Shown here one piece after another: positions 10,398-16,280 of a stretch of 16,280 nucleotides of DNA. The position numbers and the translations under genes are program-made. The DNA comes from an uncultured bacterium. GTDB taxonomy: Bacteria; Planctomycetota; UBA1135; GCA-002686595. The DNA is taken from contig CADEGS010000087.1 of assembly GCA_902826945.1 (NCBI GenBank), forward strand, positions 1 to 16,280, read 5' to 3'. Under the pieces are notes generated by a model. It was not told the origin of the DNA. It did not search any database and worked only from the letters and a program-made list of their open reading frames with translations. How positions within the stretch are numbered: the stretch's first letter is position 1; every line of letters begins with the position of its first letter.

Positions 10398-11719
10398 GCG
10401 GCCTCGGCCTCGGCGGCCAGCGCCGCGCGGCGCCCTTCCTCGACGTCCACGCGCGAGACGAGCCAGGCGCCGACGACGAAGAACGGCACGAGCGTCAGGA
10501 TGGCCGGCTCGGGGCGGTCGCCGAGCAGCGCCAGCGCCACGCCGAAGGCCAGCGGGCCGAGCACGCTCGCGAACTTCTCGCCCACGGCGAGCAGCGCGAA
10601 GAACTCGCCCGAGCGGTGGCGCGGCACGAAGCGCGCGAAGAGCGAGCGCCCGAGCGCCTGGCAGCCGCCCTGCACGGTGCCGACCAGCGCGCCCAGGACG
10701 TAGAAGTCGCGCGGCGCGTCCATCGCCAGCGCGAAGAAGCACGTGCCGACGTACACGCACAGCCCGGCCACGATCGCGCGCTTGGGCCCGAAGCGATCGG
10801 CCAGCCGCCCGAAGAGGAGCGCCGCGGGGAACCCGACGAACTGCACGAGCAGGAACGTGCCGAGCACGACGTCCACGCCGAAGCCCTTCATGCCGGCGTA
10901 GATCGCGGCCATCTTGACCACGGTCATGATGCCGTCGTTGTAGACCAGGAAGGCGAGCAGCATGCGCCAGGCCTGGCGGTAGCGGCGCAGCTCGCCGAGC
11001 GTGCCGCGCACCCGGCCCAGCGCGCGCGGCCAGGCCCCGCGCGCGTCGCCCGGGACGACCGTCGCGGGCGGCTCGGGGACGCGCCGCAGCAAGGGCAGCG
11101 AGAAGACCGCCCACCAGACCGCGACGGAGACGAAGGCCAGCCGCACGGGCAGGGTCGAGTCGGGCGGCAGGCCGAAGGCCTCCGGCGAGCGCACCCACAC
11201 GAGCTGCGCCAGGAGCAGGAGCCCGCCGCCGAGGTAGCCCAGCCCGAAGCCCGTGGCCGAGAGGCGGTCCACCTCGCCCGGCCCGGCGACGTGCGGCAGC
11301 AGCGCGTCGTAGAAGACCAGGCTCGCCGCGGCGCCGACGCTCGTCAGCGCGAAGAGCAGGAGGCCGAGCACGACGTCGCCCGCGTCCACCGCGAACAGGC
11401 CCGCACAGGCCGCCGCGCCGAGCGCGAGCGAGAGGCCGAGCATGCGCTTCTTCGCCGCGCGCACGTCGGCCAGCGCGCCCAGGAAGGGCGCCGTCAGCGC
11501 GACGGCCAGCCCCACGCCGACGGTGGTCCAGGTGAAGTCGCGCTCCGCCTCGCCCTGCGGCAGGTGCGCGGCGACGACGCGGGTGAAGTACACGGGGAAG
11601 AGCGCGCCGACGACCGTCGTGTAGACGGCCGAGTTGGCCCAGTCGTAGAGCGCCCAGGCGCGCGCCTCGGGCCGGCCCAGGGCCAGCCGTCCCAGCCAGT
11701 CGCGCGTGCGCCGCCCCAT
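10367..11719 (-). CDS. MFS transporter, Atg22/UMF1-like
   Basis: A 450-residue integral membrane protein with about twelve hydrophobic segments. The opening ALYDWANSA (residues 23-31) followed by FPVYF is the signature of the UMF1/Atg22-like MFS family. MFS loop motifs appear as LGALADVRAAKKRM (about 80-93) and, in the second half, FGRLADRFGPKR. VQGGCQALGRSLFARFVP is another family hallmark. Yeast Atg22 exports amino acids from the vacuole; bacterial members are mostly uncharacterised, so the substrate is unknown. The ATG at 11719 lies just before the family match and has TACACT nine bases upstream. It starts 33 bases after the diguanylate cyclase stop and may be co-transcribed with it. The charged C-terminal tail is encoded in the segment that overlaps the lipoprotein gene on the other strand. 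Confidence 0.92.
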   Translation of the reverse strand: MGRRTRDWLGRLALGRPEARAWALYDWANSAVYTTVVGALFPVYFTRVVAAHLPQGEAERDFTWTTVGVGLAVALTAPFLGALADVRAAKKRMLGLSLALGAAACAGLFAVDAGDVVLGLLLFALTSVGAAASLVFYDALLPHVAGPGEVDRLSATGFGLGYLGGGLLLLAQLVWVRSPEAFGLPPDSTLPVRLAFVSVAVWWAVFSLPLLRRVPEPPATVVPGDARGAWPRALGRVRGTLGELRRYRQAWRMLLAFLVYNDGIMTVVKMAAIYAGMKGFGVDVVLGTFLLVQFVGFPAALLFGRLADRFGPKRAIVAGLCVYVGTCFFALAMDAPRDFYVLGALVGTVQGGCQALGRSLFARFVPRHRSGEFFALLAVGEKFASVLGPLAFGVALALLGDRPEPAILTLVPFFVVGAWLVSRVDVEEGRRAALAAEAEAAQRSVAAGAS

Positions 11720-11728
11720 GCGGCGCGC

Positions 11729-11734
11729 AGTGTA
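11729..11734 (-). promoter_or_regulatory. Possible -10 element (TACACT) for the MFS gene
   Basis: On the minus strand TACACT ends nine bases before the ATG, in the 33-base gap after the cyclase gene. A transcript from it would have a 5' end within about two or three bases of the start codon. No Shine-Dalgarno or -35 is obvious. Confidence 0.4.
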
Positions 11735-11752
11735 CGCGGCGTGGGCCCGCGT

Positions 11753-13678
11753 TCAGCCGGCCCGCCGGCGGTCGCCCTCCGGGCGGCCGGCGACGACCTG
11801 GTTGCGGCCCTGCGCCTTGGCCTCGTAGACCGCGCCGTCCGCCATGCGCAAGAGGCCGTCGACCGTCTCGGTCGCCTCCATGCGCGCGGCCACGCCCAGG
11901 CTGGCCGTCACCGCGCCGTCGAAGTCGCCGGCCTGGATCGTCGAGCTCTCGATCGCGACCCGGATGCGCTCGGCGACCTGGAAGGCGCCCTCGGCGTCGG
12001 TCGCGGGGCAGATCACGAGGAACTCCTCGCCGCCGATGCGCGCGCAGGTGTCGCCCTTGCGCAGCGTGCGCGCGATCGTGCGCGCCGTGGACTGCAGGAC
12101 GATGTCGCCCACGGCGTGGCCGTAGTTGTCGTTGATCGACTTGAACTTGTCGATGTCGAGCATGATCGCGGCCAGCGGCAGGCCCGTGCGGGTGCTGCTG
12201 TCCCACTCGATCTCGAGCCGCTTCATCGCGTAGCGGCGGTTGGGCATCTCGGTCAGCGAGTCCGTCATGGCCGCGGCCTTGAGCTTGCGCTTGGCGGCCA
12301 TCAGGTTCGCGTTCTGCTCGTCCTTGATGCGCATGTCCTGCTCGACCTGCTCCTGGAGCCGGACGACGCGCTCGCCGCCGCGGATGCGGGCCATCAAGAG
12401 CTTGGGCTTGAAGGGCTTGACGATGTAGTCGTCCACGCCCGCGTCGAAGGCCGCGACGACGCTGTCCTCCTCGGCGCGGCCGGTCAGGACCAGGATGTAG
12501 AGGTTGCGACCCGTGCGCACGCGGCGCAGCGCCTTGCACAAGGCCAGCCCGTCCATCTCGGGCATCATCCAGTCGGTGACGACGATCTGGGGGTTCGTCT
12601 GCAGCGCCAGGGCCAGCGCCTCCTTGCCGTTCGTGGCGGTCACGACGAGGTGCCCCGCGTTGCGCAGGTGGCGCACGAGCAGCTTGAGCGAGACCGGGTC
12701 GTCGTCCACGGCGAGGATGCGCAGCCGCTTCGAGCGCGGGGGCGCCTCGGCGCTCGGCTGCACCTCGCTGGCCGCGGCGCGCTTCTCCATCTCGTCGAAG
12801 CCGAGCACCGCGTTGGTGCGCACCTCGAGGACCTCGCCCCACTCGATCCAGCTGCTGGCGATGCGGTCGAAGGTGCGGCAGACCGCGTCCGGTGCCACCT
12901 CGAGCTCGCGGAAGACCTGGCGCAGCGAGGCGACGAAGCGCGGCTGGCCGTCGGTGTGCGTCATGCACACCTCGGCGATCGGACCCGCCGCGCGCAGCAG
13001 GCGCAGCATGCCGCCGGCGTAGGCGTCCTCGATCTGCGCCGCCGGCGCGTCGAGCACGGCCAGCGCCTCGGTGAAGGCCGGCGGCAGGCCCCAGTCCTCG
13101 AGCATCGCGACCGTGATCTGGCGGCTCTCGACGCCGAACTCGCTCTTCTCGAGCTGGCGCAGGTCCGCCCCGGCCTCGCCCTCCGCCTGCTCGAGCACGC
13201 GCGCGTAGACCGTCGGGTGCACGCTGGCCAGCGCCAGGCTGCCGATGCGCGAGAGCAGCGCGCACGTGAAGGCCTCGGCCGGCGCGCCGATGCGCAGCTC
13301 CTCGCTCAGCACCTGCGCCGCGACGGCGCAGGCCAGCGAGCGCGACCAGTAGCGCTCGTAGTCGAAGCGCTCGCAGCGTCCGGTGCGGTTGGCGTTGACG
13401 AGCGAGAAGCCCAGCGCGACGTTCGTGACCGTGCGCAGGCCGAGCCGCACGGCCGCGTCGCGCGCGCTCGTGACGCCGCCGCCCGGGCCTCCCATCTGCA
13501 CCGACGAGGCCAGCTTGATGATCCGGCCGGTGAGCGCCGGGTCGGCCTGGATCGTGTGCACGATGGCGTCGAGGTCGCACTCCTCGTCCTGCGTCAAGAG
13601 CAGGATCCGCATCCCCACCCCGGAGGGAGAGGGGAGGTTTCCCGTGTGCTTGAGCTCCTCGAACCGCTCGCGGATCAT
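11753..13678 (-). CDS. HDOD-REC-GGDEF diguanylate cyclase response regulator
   Basis: A 641-residue soluble three-module protein. Residues about 12-215 are an HDOD domain (LPSPSGVGMRILLLTQ, DPALTGRIIKLASS) whose HD motif is gone: LLSRIGSLAL replaces LLHDIG. Residues about 318-435 are a receiver with the acidic pocket Asp325-Asp326-Asp327, phosphoacceptor Asp369 in VVTDWMMPEMDG, Thr399 and Lys421. A coiled-coil-like linker (about 436-470) leads to a GGDEF domain (MTDSLTEMPNRR onward) with an active GGEEF at 549-553. An RxxD inhibitory site (Arg540-Asp543) lies five residues before it, predicting feedback by c-di-GMP. It should synthesise c-di-GMP when phosphorylated. The kinase gene lies 69 bases upstream on the same strand, an obvious partner. 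No Shine-Dalgarno or good -10 is seen at this start. Confidence 0.93.
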   Translation of the reverse strand: MIRERFEELKHTGNLPSPSGVGMRILLLTQDEECDLDAIVHTIQADPALTGRIIKLASSVQMGGPGGGVTSARDAAVRLGLRTVTNVALGFSLVNANRTGRCERFDYERYWSRSLACAVAAQVLSEELRIGAPAEAFTCALLSRIGSLALASVHPTVYARVLEQAEGEAGADLRQLEKSEFGVESRQITVAMLEDWGLPPAFTEALAVLDAPAAQIEDAYAGGMLRLLRAAGPIAEVCMTHTDGQPRFVASLRQVFRELEVAPDAVCRTFDRIASSWIEWGEVLEVRTNAVLGFDEMEKRAAASEVQPSAEAPPRSKRLRILAVDDDPVSLKLLVRHLRNAGHLVVTATNGKEALALALQTNPQIVVTDWMMPEMDGLALCKALRRVRTGRNLYILVLTGRAEEDSVVAAFDAGVDDYIVKPFKPKLLMARIRGGERVVRLQEQVEQDMRIKDEQNANLMAAKRKLKAAAMTDSLTEMPNRRYAMKRLEIEWDSSTRTGLPLAAIMLDIDKFKSINDNYGHAVGDIVLQSTARTIARTLRKGDTCARIGGEEFLVICPATDAEGAFQVAERIRVAIESSTIQAGDFDGAVTASLGVAARMEATETVDGLLRMADGAVYEAKAQGRNQVVAGRPEGDRRRAG

Positions 13679-13708
13679 CGTTGGCGCAGGAGGCTGGTCC
13701 TGGTCGGA

Positions 13709-13747
13709 GGCGAGGGCGTGCGACGGCCGCGCGCCGGCGTGCTCGCC
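13709..13747 (-). other. Dyad between the kinase and cyclase genes
   Basis: GGCGAG at 13709-13714 pairs with CTCGCC at 13742-13747, directly after the kinase stop codon. A small inner dyad (13724-13727 with 13733-13736) lies between the arms. There is no U-run. It could slow or partly end transcription between the two genes, but GC dyads are frequent here. Confidence 0.25.
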
Positions 13748-14110
13748 CTAGCGCACCTCGGCGGTGAGGGCCTCGCGCACGCGCTCGTAGGCGGAGCTCG
13801 ACTGCTGGACGAGGCTGGCGGCGCGACCCAGGTCGCGCTCGCGGCCGGCCGCCTCGATCTGCATGAAGACCGTGGCGAGCTGCGTCGCGCCCAGGTTGGC
13901 GGCGCTGGACTTGAGCGCGTGCGCGGCCTGCTCGATCGCGCGCGCGTCGCTCTCGTTGAGGGCGTCGCACAGCTTGCGGATGCGCACCGGCGTGTCCTCC
14001 AGGAAGAGCTGCACCAGCTCGGAGAAGAGGTCGGGGTCGTCCTCGCCCCCGAGCTCCTTGAGCGACTCGATCACGGCGGGATCCAGCACGGCATCGTCTC
14101 GGTCGGTCAT
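13748..14110 (-). CDS. Possible nested stand-alone HPt protein (internal in-frame start in the kinase gene)
   Basis: Translation from the internal ATG (Met662 of the kinase) would give a 120-residue protein beginning [13 protein letters not shown] and holding the whole HPt domain. The phosphorylatable His725 becomes residue 64. A GGAGGA site lies just upstream at ideal spacing, and the codons around the start include several A/T-ending ones otherwise rare in this gene. A separate HPt could shuttle phosphate from the kinase receivers to other regulators. This is inferred from initiation signals only; an ancestral fusion of a former separate HPt gene would leave the same trace. Confidence 0.4.
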   Translation of the reverse strand: MTDRDDAVLDPAVIESLKELGGEDDPDLFSELVQLFLEDTPVRIRKLCDALNESDARAIEQAAHALKSSAANLGATQLATVFMQIEAAGRERDLGRAASLVQQSSSAYERVREALTAEVR

Positions 14111-16093
14111 CGTTTCCTCCGGGGGAGCGACGGATTCCGCGCCGGGGCTCGTGCCCCAGCGCACCAGGATCCTCTCCAGCTCGTCGCGCTGGACGGGCTT
14201 GGAGAGGTAGTCGTTCATGCCGGCCTCGAGGCAGCGCGTGGCGTCGCCGGGCATCGCGCTGGCCGTCATGGCCACGATCGGGACGCCGCTCTTCGCGCTG
14301 TCGTCGAGCCTGCGGATGAGGCCGGCGGCCTCGAAGCCCGAGATGCCGGGGAGCTGGCAGTCCATGAACACGACGTCGTACGCGCCGCCCTCGGCCGCGC
14401 GCAGCGCCTCCTCGCCCGTGCCGACGACGTCCACCGAGCAGCCCAGGCGCCGCAGCACCAGCGAGGCGACCTTCTGGTTCACGAGGTTGTCCTCGACCAG
14501 GAGCACGTGGTGCACGGGCCGGAGCTGCTCGCCGGCGGCCTCCTCCTCGAGCGCCGGCGGCGCCTCCACCTCCTCGAGCACGTGCTCGAGCGCCGTGCGC
14601 AGGCGCGCCGCGCCGATCGGCTTCGAGAGCCAGGCCTCGAAGCCGCAGCGCACCAGGCTGCTCGGACGCTCCGAGGCGCCCGGACCCTTGAGCAGGATCA
14701 GACGCGTCGCGCGCGTGCGCTGGTCGGCCTTGAGCTGCATCGCCAGCTCCTTGCCGCCCGAGCCCGGCAGGCGCAGGTCCACCAGCGCCACGTGGAAGGG
14801 CGTGCCGAGGTCCACCGCGCGCCGCACGGCGGCGACGGCCTCGCCCGCGGCGCCGGCCTCGATCACCTCGAGGCCCCAGGACTCGAGCGAGCGGCGCAGC
14901 GCGCGCCGCACGGCGTGGCTGGCGTCCACGACGAGCGCGCGCAGGCGCGGCAGCGGCCGCTGCGCGGCGGCGGGCTCGTCGCAGCGCCGCAGGCGCGCGC
15001 CGAACCAGAACGTCGAGCCGGCGCCCTCGACCGAGTCCACGCCGATCGTGCCGCCCATGGCCTCGACGAGCTGCGTGCTGATCGCGAGCCCCAGCCCCGT
15101 GCCGCCGTACTCGCGCGCCGTCGAGGCGTCGGCCTGGGAGAACGGCCGGAACAGCTTGTCGCGGCGGTCGAGCGGGATCCCGATGCCGGTGTCGCGCACG
15201 CGGAAGGCGAGCGTGACGTCGTCCGGGGCGCCCGCCGGGCCGGCCTCGACCGTCACCTCGACGTGCCCCTCGGACGTGAACTTGATCGCGTTGCCGACCA
15301 GGTTGACGAGCACCTGACGCAGCCGTCCGCCGTCGCCCCGGAGCCGCGCCGGCAGGGCGGGGTCGATCCAGGCCGTGAGCTCCAGGCCCTTCTCGCAGGC
15401 GCGCGGGTAGAGCAGCTCCGCCACGCCCTCGACGCAGGCGGAGAGGTCGAACTCGACCTCCTCCAGCTCGAGCTTGTCGGCCTCGATCTTCGAGAAGTCG
15501 AGGATGTCGTTCAGGATCGTGAGCAGGCTCTTGGCCGAGCCGAGGATCGTGCGCCCGTAGTCGCGCTGCTCGACCGACAGCGGGGTCTCGAGCAGGAGCT
15601 CGCTCATCCCGATGATGCCGTTCATCGGGGTGCGGATCTCGTGGCTCATGCTGGCCAGGAACTCGCTCTTGCTCTTGTTCGAGACCTCGGCGCGCGCGCG
15701 CGCCTCCTCCAGCCCGCGGCCGGTGCGCTCGAGCTCGTCCACGCGCGCGCGCAGCGTCTGGACCGTCTCCTGCGCGCTCGCGAGCTCGTTCCAGGCCTCG
15801 CCGGCGCCGTCGTCCTGCGCGGTCTCGGCCGCGGCGCGGCGCCACCGCAGGAGCGCGTAGCCGAGCGTGACCGCGACCAGGATCGCGAGCCCGGCCTCGA
15901 GCCCCCACGACGCCCCGACCAGCACCAGGTTGGCGAGCAGCACGCACACGACCAGCGCCGTGTCGCCGCGCGACGTGCGCGGCTGTGGCGCGCCGTTCGC
16001 GGGCGGCTCCCGATCCTCCTCGCGACGCGCGAGGTCGTGCTCGCCGGTGGCGAGTTCGCGGGCGCCGGGGCCCGTGCGGGGAGGACCGGTCAT
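13748..16093 (-). CDS. Membrane hybrid histidine kinase (HisKA-HATPase-REC-REC-HPt)
   Basis: A 781-residue hybrid sensor kinase. A 43-residue polar N-terminus precedes two closely spaced membrane segments (about 46-63 and 66-83), leaving almost no periplasmic domain. A coiled coil (about 100-138) leads to HisKA with His151 in [12 protein letters not shown]. The HATPase has its N-box at Asn268, DTGIGIP at 301-307 and [11 protein letters not shown]1 (about 385-500) keeps Asp439 and Lys491 but has Ala391 in the acidic pocket and Lys469 where Thr/Ser is usual. REC2 (about 528-645) is canonical (Glu534-Asp535, Asp578, Thr610, Lys632). The C-terminal HPt has His725 in AAHALKSS. It most likely feeds the adjacent REC-GGDEF protein. 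With no sensor domain outside the membrane, the stimulus may be membrane-borne or cytosolic. The ATG at 16093 lacks a Shine-Dalgarno sequence; a later start is possible. Confidence 0.94.
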   Translation of the reverse strand: MTGPPRTGPGARELATGEHDLARREEDREPPANGAPQPRTSRGDTALVVCVLLANLVLVGASWGLEAGLAILVAVTLGYALLRWRRAAAETAQDDGAGEAWNELASAQETVQTLRARVDELERTGRGLEEARARAEVSNKSKSEFLASMSHEIRTPMNGIIGMSELLLETPLSVEQRDYGRTILGSAKSLLTILNDILDFSKIEADKLELEEVEFDLSACVEGVAELLYPRACEKGLELTAWIDPALPARLRGDGGRLRQVLVNLVGNAIKFTSEGHVEVTVEAGPAGAPDDVTLAFRVRDTGIGIPLDRRDKLFRPFSQADASTAREYGGTGLGLAISTQLVEAMGGTIGVDSVEGAGSTFWFGARLRRCDEPAAAQRPLPRLRALVVDASHAVRRALRRSLESWGLEVIEAGAAGEAVAAVRRAVDLGTPFHVALVDLRLPGSGGKELAMQLKADQRTRATRLILLKGPGASERPSSLVRCGFEAWLSKPIGAARLRTALEHVLEEVEAPPALEEEAAGEQLRPVHHVLLVEDNLVNQKVASLVLRRLGCSVDVVGTGEEALRAAEGGAYDVVFMDCQLPGISGFEAAGLIRRLDDSAKSGVPIVAMTASAMPGDATRCLEAGMNDYLSKPVQRDELERILVRWGTSPGAESVAPPEETMTDRDDAVLDPAVIESLKELGGEDDPDLFSELVQLFLEDTPVRIRKLCDALNESDARAIEQAAHALKSSAANLGATQLATVFMQIEAAGRERDLGRAASLVQQSSSAYERVREALTAEVR
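14115..14120 (-). promoter_or_regulatory. Internal Shine-Dalgarno site before the HPt domain
   Basis: GGAGGA on the minus strand ends four bases before an in-frame ATG at 14110-14108. It is one of only two convincing Shine-Dalgarno sites I find at possible starts. It uses a GAA codon where GAG is the norm. Confidence 0.55.
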
Positions 16094-16280
16094 GGATGGA
16101 GAGGACGCGCCTCCGCGCGCCCCCGTCGGGCGGGTCCGCTGGACGGATGCGGACGTCCCCTCATCGAGCCGGTCGGCCGGCGAACTTGGCAGGGAACCGG
16201 GCTTTGCAAAGCTTGCCCGGCGGGCCCGCAGGAAACGCTTTCCGGGCGCGGAGCTGGCTCCGCCGAGCCTCGCCCTAGCC
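16094..16280 (-). other. Upstream region of the kinase gene, with dyads
   Basis: These 187 bases hold no recognisable coding sequence, though a gene crossing the window edge cannot be excluded. Near 16180-16245 is a patch richer in A/T than its surroundings. No confident promoter hexamers or Shine-Dalgarno sequence are seen close to the kinase start. Confidence 0.4.
16197..16220. repeat. Nested inverted repeats upstream of the kinase gene
   Basis: CCGGGC at 16197-16202 pairs with GCCCGG at 16215-16220. Overlapping this is a perfect 12-base palindrome, GCTTTGCAAAGC, at 16201-16212. A third copy of the GCTTT half-site occurs at 16237-16241 inside the dyad GGAAACGCTTTCC (16231-16243). An operator is one reading; a hairpin ending an upstream transcript is another. 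Confidence 0.45.

Noticed and set aside
8271..15947. A 2,558-codon open frame on the minus strand
   Set aside because: It crosses at least four recognisable genes in other frames and strands, and its translation is Arg/Ala/Gly-rich with no family motifs. High GC removes stop codons by chance.
16181..16212. Sigma-54 promoter suggested by TTGGCA and TTTGCA near the window end
   Set aside because: The GG and GC elements are 16 bases apart, not the required 10, and they lie on the plus strand, facing away from the kinase gene.

Overview
The window is very GC-rich coding DNA, close to three quarters G+C by eye. Almost every real codon ends in G or C, and long spurious open frames run opposite the genes. 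An LPS-type family 9 glycosyltransferase and a short-signal lipoprotein point to a diderm bacterium. The signalling proteins (HDOD, GGDEF, hybrid kinase), an M14 peptidase with an extra C-terminal domain, and the lack of phage or insertion-sequence traces suggest a free-living chromosome. Planctomycetota or Myxococcota are my best guesses, but the sequence does not settle the phylum. I see no tRNA, rRNA, CRISPR array or mobile element.

Layout. Positions 1-3436 (+ strand) hold a 5'-truncated M14 zinc carboxypeptidase-like gene, a small DUF1992 (DnaJC28-type) gene, a gene-free stretch of about 300 bases with several dyads, and an O6-alkylguanine-DNA alkyltransferase. Positions 3450-8298 (- strand) hold, in transcription order, a family 9 glycosyltransferase, an M20 metallopeptidase, an HDOD signalling protein and the soluble transhydrogenase SthA. 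The last two are joined by an ATGA stop/start overlap. A divergent gene at 8385-10397 (+ strand) encodes a lipoprotein with a PHP/DUF3604-type metallohydrolase domain. Its 3' end overlaps tail-to-tail by 31 bases with an Atg22/UMF1-like MFS transporter (10367-11719, - strand). Upstream of that transporter on the - strand lie an HDOD-REC-GGDEF diguanylate cyclase (11753-13678) and a membrane hybrid histidine kinase with two receiver domains and an HPt domain (13748-16093).

How the genes may work together. The kinase and the REC-containing cyclase are adjacent and co-oriented, so a phosphorelay (HisKA to REC to HPt to the cyclase REC) controlling c-di-GMP synthesis is the natural reading. The kinase gene carries a strong Shine-Dalgarno sequence and an in-frame ATG just before its HPt domain, within a patch of unusual A/T-ending codons. 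This suggests that a separate HPt protein is also made. Four genes have a TANNNT hexamer ending 6 to 9 bases before the start codon, which would give leaderless or nearly leaderless mRNAs. The two convincing Shine-Dalgarno sites seen are both at starts internal to transcripts (sthA and the nested HPt).

No known defence, secretion or biosynthetic cluster is visible. The most unusual points are the nested HPt start, the HDOD-sthA coupling, the HDOD-REC-GGDEF architecture and a dyad-rich patch upstream of the kinase gene.
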